Assembly (NCBI GenBank): GCA_024234815.1
Contig: JACKNO010000001.1
Coordinates: forward strand, 186,001-250,000
Source: Pseudomonadales bacterium
GTDB lineage: Bacteria; Pseudomonadota; Gammaproteobacteria; Pseudomonadales; Halieaceae
Direction: 5' to 3'
Length of the DNA: 64,000 bases
Part shown: in pieces, positions 8,133-17,460 of the stretch
Position numbering within the stretch: the stretch's first letter is position 1
Layout: the number at the start of each line of letters is the position of its first letter
Program-made: the position numbers and the translations under genes
Notes under the pieces: generated by a model
Told to the model about the DNA's origin: nothing
Databases searched by the model: none
The model's input: only the letters and a program-made list of their open reading frames with translations

Positions 8133-9632
8133 ATGAACGCCATCGCCTTCGACAATAGCTACGCGCGCCTGCCGGACCGGTTCTTTTCCCGCCGCCAGCC
8201 GACCGCGGTGGCCGACCCACGCCCGATAAGGGTTAACCACGCCCTGGCAACGCTATTGGGCATAGACCCGCACTGGCTGGAATCCGCCGAAGGCACGGCC
8301 GTGCTGGCGGGCAACGCCACACCCGAGGGCGCGGAGCCGATCGCGACGGTTTACGCCGGACACCAGTTCGGCAGCTACAACCCGCAACTGGGGGATGGCA
8401 GGGCGATCCTGCTGGGAGAAGTCATCGGCGCAGACGGCCAGCGATACGATATTCAGTTGAAGGGCTCGGGTCCCACGCCCTACTCTCGCGGGGGCGACGG
8501 CCGTGCCCCACTGGGAGCCGTGCTGCGCGAATACCTCGTGAGTGAGAGCATGCATGCCCTGGGGCTGCCAACAACGCGTGCCCTGGGGGCGGTGACTACC
8601 GGGGAACAGGTCGCGCGGGAGTCTTTCCTGCCGGGCGCCGTGCTCTGCCGGGTGGCCCAGAGCCACATCCGCATTGGCACTTTCCAGTTTTTTGCCGCCC
8701 GGCAGGACACCGAGGCCCTGCGGGTGCTGGTTGACCACGTGCTGGCTCGCCACTATCCCGATGCCCTGGACGAGGACAACCAGCCGCTCGCCCTGCTGCG
8801 CCGGGTAATCAGCGCACAGGCCTCGCTGGTGGCGCAATGGCAACTGCTGGGATTTATCCACGGCGTGATGAATACCGACAATATGCTGCTGTCCGGGGAA
8901 ACCATCGATTACGGTCCCTGCGCATTCATGGACGATTTCCACCCGGACAAGGTGTACAGCTCGATAGACCACGGCGGCCGCTACGCCTACGGCAACCAAC
9001 CGGGAATAGCCCACTGGAATCTGGCCGCCCTGGCCCAGGCCCTGTTGCCGGTTCTGCACGACGACCCGGAGCAGGCGGTCGCCCTAGCCCAGGACTGCGT
9101 CGATACTTTTCCCGAGCAGTTCACCCGCGCCCATCGCAAGGGCCTCGCCCGCAAACTGGGCCTGGCGGAGTTGCTGGAGGAGGATCGTACGCTGGCCGAC
9201 GAGCTCCTGCAGCTGATGGCGGAGCAACAACTGGATTTCACGCTGACCTTTCGCAGACTGGCGGACCTGGCCGGCCCCGGCAACGAAAGTAGTCTCAAGC
9301 TGCCCGACGAGGACGGCTCCGTAGCCAGACTGTTCGAGATTCCGGACGCATTACTGCCCTGGCTGGCACGCTGGCAACAACGGCTGGCACAGGAAACGAC
9401 CACCGCAGGGGAACGACAGGCCAGCATGTACGCTGCCAACCCGGTTTTCATTCCCCGCAATCACCTGGTGGAAGAGGCCCTGCAGGCGGCGACAGAAAAA
9501 GGCGATTTCGCGCCATTCAACACCCTGCTGAAGGTGCTGGCGCGGCCCTTTGCGTTTGATGCGGCACTGGCGCGCTTCGCCACGCCGCCGAAGCCGGAAC
9601 AGGTGGTCAGGCAGACCTTCTGCGGAACCTGA
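8133..9632 (+). CDS. selO: SelO family protein adenylyltransferase (YdiU)
   Basis: A 499-residue SelO/YdiU pseudokinase-fold enzyme. In the characterised members it transfers AMP from ATP to Ser, Thr or Tyr hydroxyls of proteins and takes part in the oxidative-stress response. Seen: YAGHQFGSYNPQLGDGRA, the conserved QLKGSGPTPYSRGGDGRA region cut into the glycine-rich part (residues about 108-125), LREYLVSESMHALG, GVMNTDNM (metal-binding Asn-Asp), and DYGPCAFMDDFHP. The C-terminus ends in FCGT, i.e. cysteine at the place of the selenocysteine or cysteine of other SelO proteins. Length is slightly above E. coli YdiU. The start at 8133 lies four bases after the dehydrogenase stop; no strong Shine-Dalgarno is visible, which fits translational coupling. 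The link with an exported dehydrogenase is positional only. Confidence 0.95.
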   Translation: MNAIAFDNSYARLPDRFFSRRQPTAVADPRPIRVNHALATLLGIDPHWLESAEGTAVLAGNATPEGAEPIATVYAGHQFGSYNPQLGDGRAILLGEVIGADGQRYDIQLKGSGPTPYSRGGDGRAPLGAVLREYLVSESMHALGLPTTRALGAVTTGEQVARESFLPGAVLCRVAQSHIRIGTFQFFAARQDTEALRVLVDHVLARHYPDALDEDNQPLALLRRVISAQASLVAQWQLLGFIHGVMNTDNMLLSGETIDYGPCAFMDDFHPDKVYSSIDHGGRYAYGNQPGIAHWNLAALAQALLPVLHDDPEQAVALAQDCVDTFPEQFTRAHRKGLARKLGLAELLEEDRTLADELLQLMAEQQLDFTLTFRRLADLAGPGNESSLKLPDEDGSVARLFEIPDALLPWLARWQQRLAQETTTAGERQASMYAANPVFIPRNHLVEEALQAATEKGDFAPFNTLLKVLARPFAFDAALARFATPPKPEQVVRQTFCGT

Positions 9633-9729
9633 CCCGGCACGGCCTACCGCGCTGACGTGTAAGCACGCGAGTACAGGAGTATGCGTGAAAACCGGGACGC
9701 GGGAGGTTCAGGGTACCGCGCGGCACTGG

Positions 9730-11229
9730 CTAGCCGGAACCGGCCACCTTGAGTTTCTGGCCCGGCTTGATATAGCCCTGTGGCGAGATACGGTTCCAGG
9801 CCACCAGCTGCTTCTGGGTGACATTGAAGCGACGGGCGATACTCCACAGGGAATCGCCGCTCTTGATAATATATTCAGCGTTACCCGCCGCGGGTTTGGC
9901 AGCCTGCCCCGCGACTTGCGACAGCCCCGCAGCCCCCGGCAGCAACAGCTCCTTGCCGGCGCGAATATTGTGATTGCGCAGGCCGTTGACAGCCATCAGC
10001 TTCGACACGGTGGTGCCGTAACGCGCGGCGATTGTGGACAGTGAATCTCCCGCCACGATGCGGTGAGTGCGATCCGGTTTTTGCATGCTGAAACGTGAAT
10101 CGCTTGGCAGTGCGGCGAGCAACTTGTCGAGCGGCTGATTCAGGTTCGCCCTGGGCACCCGCAGCGTGTATCCACTGGGAATATATTTCTCACCGGTCCA
10201 GACCGGTTCCAGCAGGGCCGGATTATGCCGCTTCAACTCCTCCATGCTGACACCGGTAGTTCGTGCCAGCGCCAGCGCCGGAATGTAATCGGGCACCGCG
10301 ACCGTGTCATAGTGTATGGGTGGCGCCAGTTGCAGCTGGCCGAAGTAGCGCTCGGGGTTGCGGTCGACTTCCAGCGCGGCCAGAAACGAGGTGTAGAAGT
10401 TGCGCGAGGCGAAGCCGAAGGCAGCGCCCTTGTAACGCTGGACGATGGCGCCGATGTCGTTGCTGCCGACAAATTTGGTCGCCCGCACCATTCCGCCGGT
10501 GCCGTGGTTGTAGCTGGTGAGCGCCAGCGGCCAGGTTCCGGTAATGCCATAGTTTCGCCGCAGCAGCCGCGCCGCACCTTCAGTGGCGACAAACGGGTCC
10601 ATTCGCTCGTCAACCATGTGATCGACACGCATGAAATCCCGAGCCGTGCCAGGCATGAACTGCCACATACCCGCCGCCGCCACCTTGGACCAGGCAGAGG
10701 GGTTGAAGGAAGACTCGACGTGAGGCAGCACCTCGAGCTCCAGCGGCATGTTGTTGGCCTTCAAAACGTTGCGAATATAGGGTTTCCACTGCCCCGAGCG
10801 AACCAGGCCCTCCTTGAAACGATCGGATTGGCCGAGCTGAAAACGGACATTGTCCGCCGCCGCCGCGAAGCTCCTGGATGAGGTATCTTTGGGCCAGGCC
10901 GCCAGGACCCGCGCCTCGGTGGCGGTGAGATCACTGCGTTTGCCACGGGCTATCGCGGTCAATGCCTTGACTACCCGGAACTTGCTGGTGGTCACGATGT
11001 GGCCCCGCTCCGAGCTGCTGGCATGCACCGGCAAGTCCACCGTTTCATACACCACGGACAGGTTCTCGGCATCGTGGATGTAGCCCTGGTTGGTGGTGAT
11101 TTCAGTATAGACCTTGATCCAGAACTGGACAGCCGGCTCCAGCACCGCAGGACGGGGAAAATCCTCCGCCCGGACATGCAGGCTGGAGAAAAGCAGCGCG
11201 AGGATGAGGAGGGTTCTCAACACGTTCAC
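9730..11229 (-). CDS. mltD: MltD-type lytic transglycosylase with two LysM domains
   Basis: About 499 residues. It cleaves the beta-1,4 bond of peptidoglycan non-hydrolytically in the periplasm. Seen: a Sec signal peptide (VLRTLLILALLFSSLHVRA), the SLT domain with catalytic Glu172 in HVESSFNP, then AAGMWQFMPGTA and SYNHGTGGM, and two C-terminal LysM repeats (THRIVAGDSLSTIAARYG; EYIIKSGDSLWSIARRF). The start is uncertain: GTG at 11229 or GTG at 11223 place the signal peptide at the N-terminus; an ATG at 11322 would add 31 residues before it, which argues against it. No clear Shine-Dalgarno helps. E. coli MltD is a lipoprotein, but no lipobox is seen here. No T-rich terminator is seen downstream in the 97-base gap to selO, with which it converges. 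Confidence 0.88.
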   Translation of the reverse strand: MNVLRTLLILALLFSSLHVRAEDFPRPAVLEPAVQFWIKVYTEITTNQGYIHDAENLSVVYETVDLPVHASSSERGHIVTTSKFRVVKALTAIARGKRSDLTATEARVLAAWPKDTSSRSFAAAADNVRFQLGQSDRFKEGLVRSGQWKPYIRNVLKANNMPLELEVLPHVESSFNPSAWSKVAAAGMWQFMPGTARDFMRVDHMVDERMDPFVATEGAARLLRRNYGITGTWPLALTSYNHGTGGMVRATKFVGSNDIGAIVQRYKGAAFGFASRNFYTSFLAALEVDRNPERYFGQLQLAPPIHYDTVAVPDYIPALALARTTGVSMEELKRHNPALLEPVWTGEKYIPSGYTLRVPRANLNQPLDKLLAALPSDSRFSMQKPDRTHRIVAGDSLSTIAARYGTTVSKLMAVNGLRNHNIRAGKELLLPGAAGLSQVAGQAAKPAAGNAEYIIKSGDSLWSIARRFNVTQKQLVAWNRISPQGYIKPGQKLKVAGSG

Positions 11230-11442
11230 TTTCTTGGTTAATGTCGTAACTTTATAACAAAAACCCGGTCTGCTGTAACTATCGAAACTCAGCTTAATAC
11301 GCAAAATAGCGCCCACCGGCACCAGGCCGGCAACGGTCTGGCCGGGCCGCTGAGAGCTCGCCGCCAGCCGACCGAGGTCGTCTAAGAGGGGCCAAACCAG
11401 TATACTTGCGCGGCCTTTTCACCGCAGCCGGAGCCCAGGACC

Positions 11443-13062
11443 TTGAACACAGACTTTTTCGGTAAGACCCTCTCCGGCCCGTTCACCATACCCTCCGGTA
11501 TCGTCACCACCGCCACCCCGATTATTCAGCATATTTTTGATCACATGCCCGAGGTGGGCGTGGTCACCACCAAGAGCATCGGCCTGCAGCCGAGACTGGG
11601 TAACCGCGAGCCGGTGTTGAGCCAGTACGGACCCGGGTGCTTCGTCAACGCCGTGGGCCTGACCAACCCCGGGGCGGTAAAATCCGCGGAACTGATGGCC
11701 GCGCTGAAAGTTCCCGCGGACAGGTTCCTGCTCACATCCATTTTCGGCGGCAGCATCGAGGAATTCGTCGAGGTGGCAAAAATCCTCGCGCCGGTGTCGG
11801 ATGGCCTGGAACTCAACCTGTCCTGCCCACACGCCAGCGGCTACGGCATGGCCATGGGCCAGGACCCGGAACTGGTGCGCCAGATTACCGCCGCCGTGAA
11901 AGCGGTGGTGGATATACCTGTCATTCCCAAGCTCACTCCCAATACCCCCAATATCGCCGAGATCGCGGCGGCGGCCATCGCCGGTGGCGCCGACGGCCTG
12001 TGCGCGATCAATACGGTGGGGCCGGGCTACACCTCCGCTCACGGCCACGCGGTGCTGAGCAACGGCAACGGCGGCATCTCGGGCAAGGGCATCCTGCCCA
12101 TCGGCTTGAAATGCGTGCGGGAAATCGCCGCGGTTACCGACGTTCCCATCATCGGCTGCGGCGGCGTCAGCAGCGCCGATGATGTAAGGGCTTACTTCGA
12201 CGCAGGGGCAGCAATCGTGGGCGTGGGCTCCGCCCTGATAGGCCTCACCACCGAGGAAACCGCCGCTTACTTCCGCACCCTGGCCAGCGACCTGGAGCAC
12301 GCGCGCAACCGCGCCGAATCCCATATCCGCTACGATATCGACATGCATTTTGAGCCGGTGACCCTGGTGGAAAACCGGCGTGTGTGCGAAGACATCACCA
12401 TCCTCAAATTCGACCGCAAGGTGAACGTACAGGCGGGGGAGTTTATTTTCCTGTGGCTGCCGGGTGTCGGTGAAAAACCGTTCTCCGCGCTGACGGACGA
12501 CCCGTTTTCGCTGGTCGTGATAGACGTGGGTACTTTCACCCACGCACTGATGGACCTGGCGCCCGGCACCACCGCCTATGTTCGCGGCCCCCACGGCATA
12601 CCCGTGGACCCGCCCGAGAACGCGAAAATCATGGCGGTGGCGGGCGGCACCGGCCTGGCGGCGGTCTACCAGGTGGCGCGGGATTTCGGCAACGCCGAGG
12701 TGTTCGCAGGTGCCCGCACTGCCGAGCGCCTGTATTTCCTGGACGAGTGCCGGCAGATCGCCGACGTGCACGTGGCAACCGACGATGGCAGCGCGGGCTA
12801 CCACGGGGTAGTCACCGAATTGCTGCGGGAGCGCCTGCGGGCCATGGACCCGGCAGAGCGAGAGCAACTGGTTTTTTACAACTGCGGCCCGCAGCCCATG
12901 GTGCACGCCGCTGTGGCGGTGCAACGGGAGTTCTGCCGGGACGAGCAGATTTTCAGCTCCATCGATTACCTGACCAAGTGCGGCGTGGGCATCTGCGGGG
13001 CCTGCGCCAGCCCCGACGGGCGCCGCCTGTGCGTCGATGGCCCCTTTTTAGCGACCGTGTGA
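11443..13062 (+). CDS. Natural fusion: class-1 dihydroorotate dehydrogenase domain + PyrK-like electron-transfer domain
   Basis: A 539-residue two-part flavoprotein. The start is a TTG (11443) with GGAG at 11430-11433. Residues 1 to about 300 form a class-1B-like dihydroorotate dehydrogenase TIM barrel: NAVGLTNPGA, NLSCPH with Cys128, GQDPELVRQI, KLTPNTPNIAEIA, GCGGVSSADD. Residues about 310-539 look like PyrK: FAD/NAD-binding VAGGTGLAAVY, YNCGPQPMV, and four cysteines (513, 518, 521, 530) in a C-x4-C-x2-C-x8-C [2Fe-2S] motif. In known 1B enzymes these are two separate chains that oxidise dihydroorotate with NAD+. The SCPH-GQDPELV signature is also shared with archaeal PyrD and the C-terminal domain of dihydropyrimidine dehydrogenase, so another pyrimidine-like substrate is possible. 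Most gammaproteobacteria rely on the quinone-linked class 2 enzyme. Confidence 0.8.
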   Translation: MNTDFFGKTLSGPFTIPSGIVTTATPIIQHIFDHMPEVGVVTTKSIGLQPRLGNREPVLSQYGPGCFVNAVGLTNPGAVKSAELMAALKVPADRFLLTSIFGGSIEEFVEVAKILAPVSDGLELNLSCPHASGYGMAMGQDPELVRQITAAVKAVVDIPVIPKLTPNTPNIAEIAAAAIAGGADGLCAINTVGPGYTSAHGHAVLSNGNGGISGKGILPIGLKCVREIAAVTDVPIIGCGGVSSADDVRAYFDAGAAIVGVGSALIGLTTEETAAYFRTLASDLEHARNRAESHIRYDIDMHFEPVTLVENRRVCEDITILKFDRKVNVQAGEFIFLWLPGVGEKPFSALTDDPFSLVVIDVGTFTHALMDLAPGTTAYVRGPHGIPVDPPENAKIMAVAGGTGLAAVYQVARDFGNAEVFAGARTAERLYFLDECRQIADVHVATDDGSAGYHGVVTELLRERLRAMDPAEREQLVFYNCGPQPMVHAAVAVQREFCRDEQIFSSIDYLTKCGVGICGACASPDGRRLCVDGPFLATV

Positions 13063-13113
13063 CGGCGCGGCCTGTGTCCCCGGCATGCCCCGTGCTCCCG
13101 TGCTAAAGTAATC

Positions 13114-13139
13114 AATTGCCTGATGACGTGTCGGCAATT
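13114..13139. other. Inverted repeat in the rimK leader
   Basis: AATTGCC at 13114-13120 and GGCAATT at 13133-13139 are perfect complements with a 12-base loop, ending just before the rimK ribosome-binding site (ACGGAG, 13140-13145). It could be an operator or a leader hairpin that affects translation; nothing else supports either. Confidence 0.35.
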
Positions 13140-13153
13140 AACGGAGCCCAATC

Positions 13154-14062
13154 ATGAAAATAGCGATACTGTCCCGAAACCCAAGACTCTATTCAACCAA
13201 ACGCCTGGTGGAAGCGGCGAAAGCGCGCGGACATGAAACCCGTGTAATAGACCATGTGCGCTGCTTTATGGACATGGGAACAGCGAACCCCTCCATCCAT
13301 TACAAGGATGAGGAATTCGTGCCCGGCTCATTTGACGCCGTTATCCCGAGAATCGGGGCCTCGGTCACCTTTTACGGAACCGCGGTGTCCCGTCAGTTCG
13401 AAATGATGGGAACCTATTGTGTGAACGAGTCCGTGGCCATTACCCGCTCCAGGGACAAACTGCGTTCTATTCAGTTGCTGTCTCGCAAAGGCGTGGGCAT
13501 CCCGGTGACAGCGTTCGCCAATTCCCCCGATGACGTAGACGGCCTGATTCGGGAAGTCGGCGGGGCGCCGTTGGTCATAAAACTCCTGGAGGGAACGCAG
13601 GGCATAGGCGTGGTGTTGGCCGAAACCAAGAAGGCCGCCGAGAGTGTTATTCAGGCCTTCATGGGTGTAAAAAGTAACATCCTGATCCAGGAATTTATCA
13701 AAGAGGCAGGCGGCAGCGACATCCGCTGCTTTGTGGTTGGCGACAAGGTCATCGCCGCAATGCAAAGGACCGCTCCCGCGGGAGAGTTCCGCTCCAATAT
13801 TCATCGGGGAGGTTCCGCGACACTGGTCAAGCTGACGCCGAAGGAGCGCGCGGTCGCCGTGAAGGCTGCAAACATTATGGGCCTTAACGTTTGTGGTGTG
13901 GACCTGCTCAGATCCAGCCGGGGTCCATTGGTGATGGAGGTAAACTCCTCACCGGGGCTCGCGGGAATAGAAGAGGCCACGAAGAAAGATGTCGCGGGCA
14001 TGATTATTGAATTCATCGAGAAAAATGCGAAACCAAACAGAACTCGCACGAAAGGAGGCTGA
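13154..14062 (+). CDS. rimK: RimK-type ATP-grasp alpha-L-glutamate ligase
   Basis: A 302-residue ATP-grasp enzyme, the same length as E. coli RimK, which adds glutamate residues to the C-terminus of ribosomal protein S6 and makes poly-alpha-glutamate. Start ATG 13154 with ACGGAG at 13140-13145. Seen: N-terminal MKIAILSRNPRLYST, PRIGASVTFYG, the ATP-grasp loop KLLEGTQGIGV, QEFIKEAGGSDIRCFVVG, the metal-binding segment MEVNSSPGLAGIE and the basic tail KPNRTRTKGG. All major ATP-grasp residues appear to be present. It stands alone between the PyrD-PyrK fusion and the mechanosensitive channel; a short inverted repeat sits in its leader. In other gammaproteobacteria rimK is often next to a small aspartyl-protease gene, which is not present here. 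Confidence 0.95.
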   Translation: MKIAILSRNPRLYSTKRLVEAAKARGHETRVIDHVRCFMDMGTANPSIHYKDEEFVPGSFDAVIPRIGASVTFYGTAVSRQFEMMGTYCVNESVAITRSRDKLRSIQLLSRKGVGIPVTAFANSPDDVDGLIREVGGAPLVIKLLEGTQGIGVVLAETKKAAESVIQAFMGVKSNILIQEFIKEAGGSDIRCFVVGDKVIAAMQRTAPAGEFRSNIHRGGSATLVKLTPKERAVAVKAANIMGLNVCGVDLLRSSRGPLVMEVNSSPGLAGIEEATKKDVAGMIIEFIEKNAKPNRTRTKGG

Positions 14063-14213
14063 TACGCGAAACGCTTCCGCCCACCGGAGCCGCAGCACAT
14101 GACATGGATATGCCAGATGCTGTCGAGCAGGCGCGACACAAGCTGCAGCCGCGCCTTGAGCACCAGCCGGTCCGCCTGCCCGATGGCAACAAACATACTG
14201 ACGCGGGCAAGCA

Positions 14214-16439
14214 TTGAATAGCCAGCCGGTTTCCTGTCGCTTGCTGGCAGCCGCCCTGCTGTGCTGCGCACTGTTCGGCGCAATGGCCACCGGCGTGGAT
14301 GCCTCGGTCCCGGCGCTGCCGGGCGAGGAGTCGCCAGCCCAGACCAGCGACCCGATCGACCAGGCCGAGATCGCGCGCCGTATCACTGCGCTGGCCGCGG
14401 AGCGTGCCGCCCTGGCCCTGCAACTCGAGCAGGCAGGTGAAGACCAACACATGGCCGCCGTGGCAGAGCGCCTGGAGCAAATTGGGCTGCAACTAAAAGC
14501 CCAGGCCGACCTGGCGGAATTCCTCACACTGCAAACCGGCGAACCGGAAACTGCGGCGCCGCCGGATGAGCCCTCGATCTCCCAATTGAACTCACTTTAC
14601 GACCAGCTTGCTGCTGCCGATTCAGCGCTGCGTGAAAAGCGCAACACCCTGGAAGCGGCAAGGCAGCAGCTGCAGGATCTCGAAGAGCGTGCGCGCCGGG
14701 CAAAAACCAAGCTGCAGGAGGCGACCGACAAGAACCGGGCGAGCAGGGAGCGCAAAGCCCAACTCGCCGAGCTGCTGGCCCGCTCGCTCCGGGAACAGGT
14801 CAACCTGGCGGCGCTTGAAGTTCGCGCCGCGCAGCAGAAGGCCACGCGCAAGGGTTCTCTGGAGGAGCGGATCGCCGCGCTGCGGACGGCATTGGCAAAC
14901 GATGAAGCAGACGCCGCAAGCACGTTGGCCCCCCTGTTTGAACGGGAGAGTGCCCTGCTGCGTGAGAAAAATCGCGCGGAGCGCCAACTGGCGACCGCGG
15001 AGCTGCGCCTTACGGCGGCAAAGCAGCGCTATGCCCAGAGTCCCCAGGGCTCAGCAGATATGCTGACCATGGTCGAAGCGCTGACCGCCTACCGGGACAT
15101 TACCGCGCGGCAGATCGCCCTGGCCAGCTCGGAACTGGAAAGGCTGGTCGCACTGGAGGACACATGGCGCAACTGGGACTCATTGCTGCGAGGCGCCTAC
15201 ACCCCGGAAGAACTGAATACCTGGGCGACTGAGGCGGCCGTCCAGATTGGTGAGCTGAAGCGGGCTACGGCCATGCGGCAGAGCCAGGTCGCCGATCTGC
15301 AGATCCGGCTGGAAGGTCTTGATGCCAGCCTCAACCGGGTACCGGCGGAGTCCCAACTGCGACCGGTGCTGGAGGAAATCAGAGAGTCCATCAATCGCCT
15401 GAACATCGACCTGGCAGCCAGCGAGCGCCTGATCGCCGCGGACCAGCGCCTGACCCGGCGCTTCCTGGATGACACGCGTGAACTCTCCGGCCACGCGGGA
15501 CTCATGCAGTACGCCGGTAGCGCGCTGGAATCCCTGCGCGCGTTCTGGAGCTATGAAATCACCACCATCGACGATGCGCCGTTCACGGTCGGCTCGCTTA
15601 CGCTGGGATTGTTGCTGTTCCTGGCAGGCCTGTGGTTTTCCCGGATGGGTGCCCATGCGATCGGCCGCCTGGCTGAAGTCCGGCTGAAACTGGACGCAGG
15701 GGCCGCACATGCGATGCAGACCTTTTCCTTCTATGCCCTGCTCGCCGGCTTCACCCTGTTGGCACTGCGCGCGGTGCATTTTCCGTTGACCGCCTTCGCC
15801 TTCCTCGGCGGCGCCCTGGCCATCGGCATCGGTTTTGGCAGCCAGAACGTGATGAACAATTTCATCAGCGGCCTGATCCTGATGCTGGAGCGACCCGTCA
15901 GGGCAAAAGACATAGTTGAGGTAGACGGCAGTCACGGCGAGATCCAGAGAATCGGACCCCGCAGCACCCAGATTCGCTCCAGCGACGGCCGCCACATCGT
16001 GGTTCCCAACAGCTTTTTCCTGGAGAGCAACGTGGTCAACTGGACGCTCTCGGACGAACTGATCAGGGCCAAGGTCACCGTGGGTGTCGCCTACGGCTCA
16101 CCCACCAGGCTGGTCAGGCAACTGATCGAAGAGGTGGTAAGGGATGAGCCCCTGGCCCTTAAAAAGCCGGCCCCGATAGTCATCTTTGAATCCTTTGGCG
16201 ACAACTCCCTGAACTTCGACGTTCATTTCTGGGTGAAGTCCCGGGCACCGATGGGTGTGCAGATCGTGCAGAGCAAGATCCGCTTCGGGATCGACGATGC
16301 GTTCCGCGAGCACGACCTGGTTATTGCATTCCCGCAACGGGATGTACATCTGGATTCACTGAAACCGATAGAGGTGCGCATGGTTGGCGCGGCGGACGGG
16401 TCGGCGGAGGACACGGATACTCCAGAAGGGAAGTCGTAG
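14214..16439 (+). CDS. MscS-type mechanosensitive channel with long periplasmic coiled-coil domain
   Basis: A 741-residue inner-membrane channel of the larger MscS/MscK-like class, opening under membrane tension to release solutes on osmotic downshock. The start is a TTG at 14214 that directly precedes a signal-like stretch (SCRLLAAALLCCALFGAMATG); no strong Shine-Dalgarno is seen, so the start is moderate. Residues about 60-430 are rich in Ala, Glu, Gln, Arg and Leu heptads, a periplasmic coiled coil. Three membrane segments follow (SLTLGLLLFLAGLWF; FSFYALLAGFTLLAL; FAFLGGALAIGIGFGSQN), the last being the pore helix with the Gly/Ala packing and NFISGLILMLERPV typical of MscS TM3 and its beta domain. 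IVVPNSFFLESNVVNW and the C-terminal cage are intact. Confidence 0.9.
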   Translation: MNSQPVSCRLLAAALLCCALFGAMATGVDASVPALPGEESPAQTSDPIDQAEIARRITALAAERAALALQLEQAGEDQHMAAVAERLEQIGLQLKAQADLAEFLTLQTGEPETAAPPDEPSISQLNSLYDQLAAADSALREKRNTLEAARQQLQDLEERARRAKTKLQEATDKNRASRERKAQLAELLARSLREQVNLAALEVRAAQQKATRKGSLEERIAALRTALANDEADAASTLAPLFERESALLREKNRAERQLATAELRLTAAKQRYAQSPQGSADMLTMVEALTAYRDITARQIALASSELERLVALEDTWRNWDSLLRGAYTPEELNTWATEAAVQIGELKRATAMRQSQVADLQIRLEGLDASLNRVPAESQLRPVLEEIRESINRLNIDLAASERLIAADQRLTRRFLDDTRELSGHAGLMQYAGSALESLRAFWSYEITTIDDAPFTVGSLTLGLLLFLAGLWFSRMGAHAIGRLAEVRLKLDAGAAHAMQTFSFYALLAGFTLLALRAVHFPLTAFAFLGGALAIGIGFGSQNVMNNFISGLILMLERPVRAKDIVEVDGSHGEIQRIGPRSTQIRSSDGRHIVVPNSFFLESNVVNWTLSDELIRAKVTVGVAYGSPTRLVRQLIEEVVRDEPLALKKPAPIVIFESFGDNSLNFDVHFWVKSRAPMGVQIVQSKIRFGIDDAFREHDLVIAFPQRDVHLDSLKPIEVRMVGAADGSAEDTDTPEGKS

Positions 16440-16599
16440 AGGCAGGCATCAGGCCGGGGGCGTTTGATTAATGCACGATCGCGCCAGCAGAACTGGCCTG
16501 GCCACAGGCCGGTCTCGGCTCTTAAAATTATGGCCAGCCGGTATTGTTTCCAAACCGCGATAGGTTAAAGTATCTAAAACTCGACGGTGCAGTCCTCTC

Positions 16600-17307
16600 A
16601 TGACCAGAACATTATTCAGCTTGGCATTGTGCATTCTCAGTGCTACATCGCACGCGGCACTCTTCGGTCGCGCTCCAATCACCCCGGGTGGAGAAGACTT
16701 CCAGGCCTACTATGACGACACCCTCGGCATCACCTGGCTGGCCGATGCAAACTATGCCGCCACCAGCGGCTACTCCGCGGATGGCAAAATGACCTGGGGC
16801 GAGTCGCTGAACTTTATCGGCACGCTCAATACTGGCGCACTACTCGGCCTCACCGGTTGGCGGCTGCCAAACATGGTCGACGTAGGGGGTGATGGCTGCC
16901 CGGAAGAGGTGTCTCCGCACGGGGTAGATTGCGGTTACAACACCGACCCCGCATACGGCGAGATGACCAGCATGTTCTACGACACACTCGGCAATGTGGC
17001 GTTCTTTTATCCTGACGGAAACGCCCCGCAGCCCGGCTGGGGTTTGCAGAACACTGGCCCTTTTAGCGGACTCGTGTCGTCGCTTTACTGGTACGCCCAG
17101 GAGGATGTCACCAATACCAATGAAGCGTGGTACTTCGGCATGCCCTCCGGCGCGCAGCGACCCCGTGAAAAGGATAGCCTCCATTACGCCTGGGCCGTCA
17201 TCGACGGCGACGCACTGTCCCCGGTTCCTGTACCCGGTGCGTTATGGCTATTCTTCTCAGCCCTTGGATTACTGGGCTGCCTGCGACGGTTCTCTACCCC
17301 CCGGTAG
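16600..17307 (+). CDS. Secreted DUF1566-like protein with VPxPG-CTERM sorting tail
   Basis: A 235-residue exported protein: Sec signal peptide MTRTLFSLALCILSATSHA, then a Trp/Gly-rich region with LGITWLADANYAAT, TGWRLPNMVDVGGDGC and HYAWAVIDGD that recalls the DUF1566 (lectin-like, FGE-related) family. The C-terminus is SPVPVPGALWLFFSALGLLGCLRRF: a VPxP motif, a hydrophobic helix and an Arg cluster. This is the layout of PEP-CTERM-like (VPxPA-CTERM) tails, which are recognised by an exosortase and mark proteins for the cell surface or extracellular polymer. No exosortase gene is in the window. A second protein with the same tail type is encoded at 19469. The RAYT-repeat region begins 14 bases after the stop. 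Confidence 0.75.
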   Translation: MTRTLFSLALCILSATSHAALFGRAPITPGGEDFQAYYDDTLGITWLADANYAATSGYSADGKMTWGESLNFIGTLNTGALLGLTGWRLPNMVDVGGDGCPEEVSPHGVDCGYNTDPAYGEMTSMFYDTLGNVAFFYPDGNAPQPGWGLQNTGPFSGLVSSLYWYAQEDVTNTNEAWYFGMPSGAQRPREKDSLHYAWAVIDGDALSPVPVPGALWLFFSALGLLGCLRRFSTPR

Positions 17308-17320
17308 CAACTTAACTTCA

Positions 17321-17394
17321 ACTTAAGGGGTCAGAGCCCTTTTAACTTAAGGGGTCAGAGCCGTTTTCCGTGTTAAAAGGTCAGAGTCCTTTTC
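17321..17394 (+). repeat. REP-like repeats left of the RAYT gene (three copies)
   Basis: Three direct copies: 17321-17343, 17344-17366 (one base different in the core, gccg for gccc) and a weaker third at 17372-17394. The core is ggggtcagagccctttt. They are in inverted orientation to the copies right of the transposase gene, and together they bracket it. Confidence 0.8.
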
Positions 17395-17460
17395 TGATCT
17401 TCTATTCCCATTGCCAGATGACTAGCATCCATACAAATCAAATCAGGGAAGATTTGTGTG

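Noticed and set aside
11419..12924. Long minus-strand open frame opposite the PyrD-PyrK gene
   Set aside because: High GC content leaves long open frames antisense to real genes; the composition is His/Gly/Arg-rich and matches no family.
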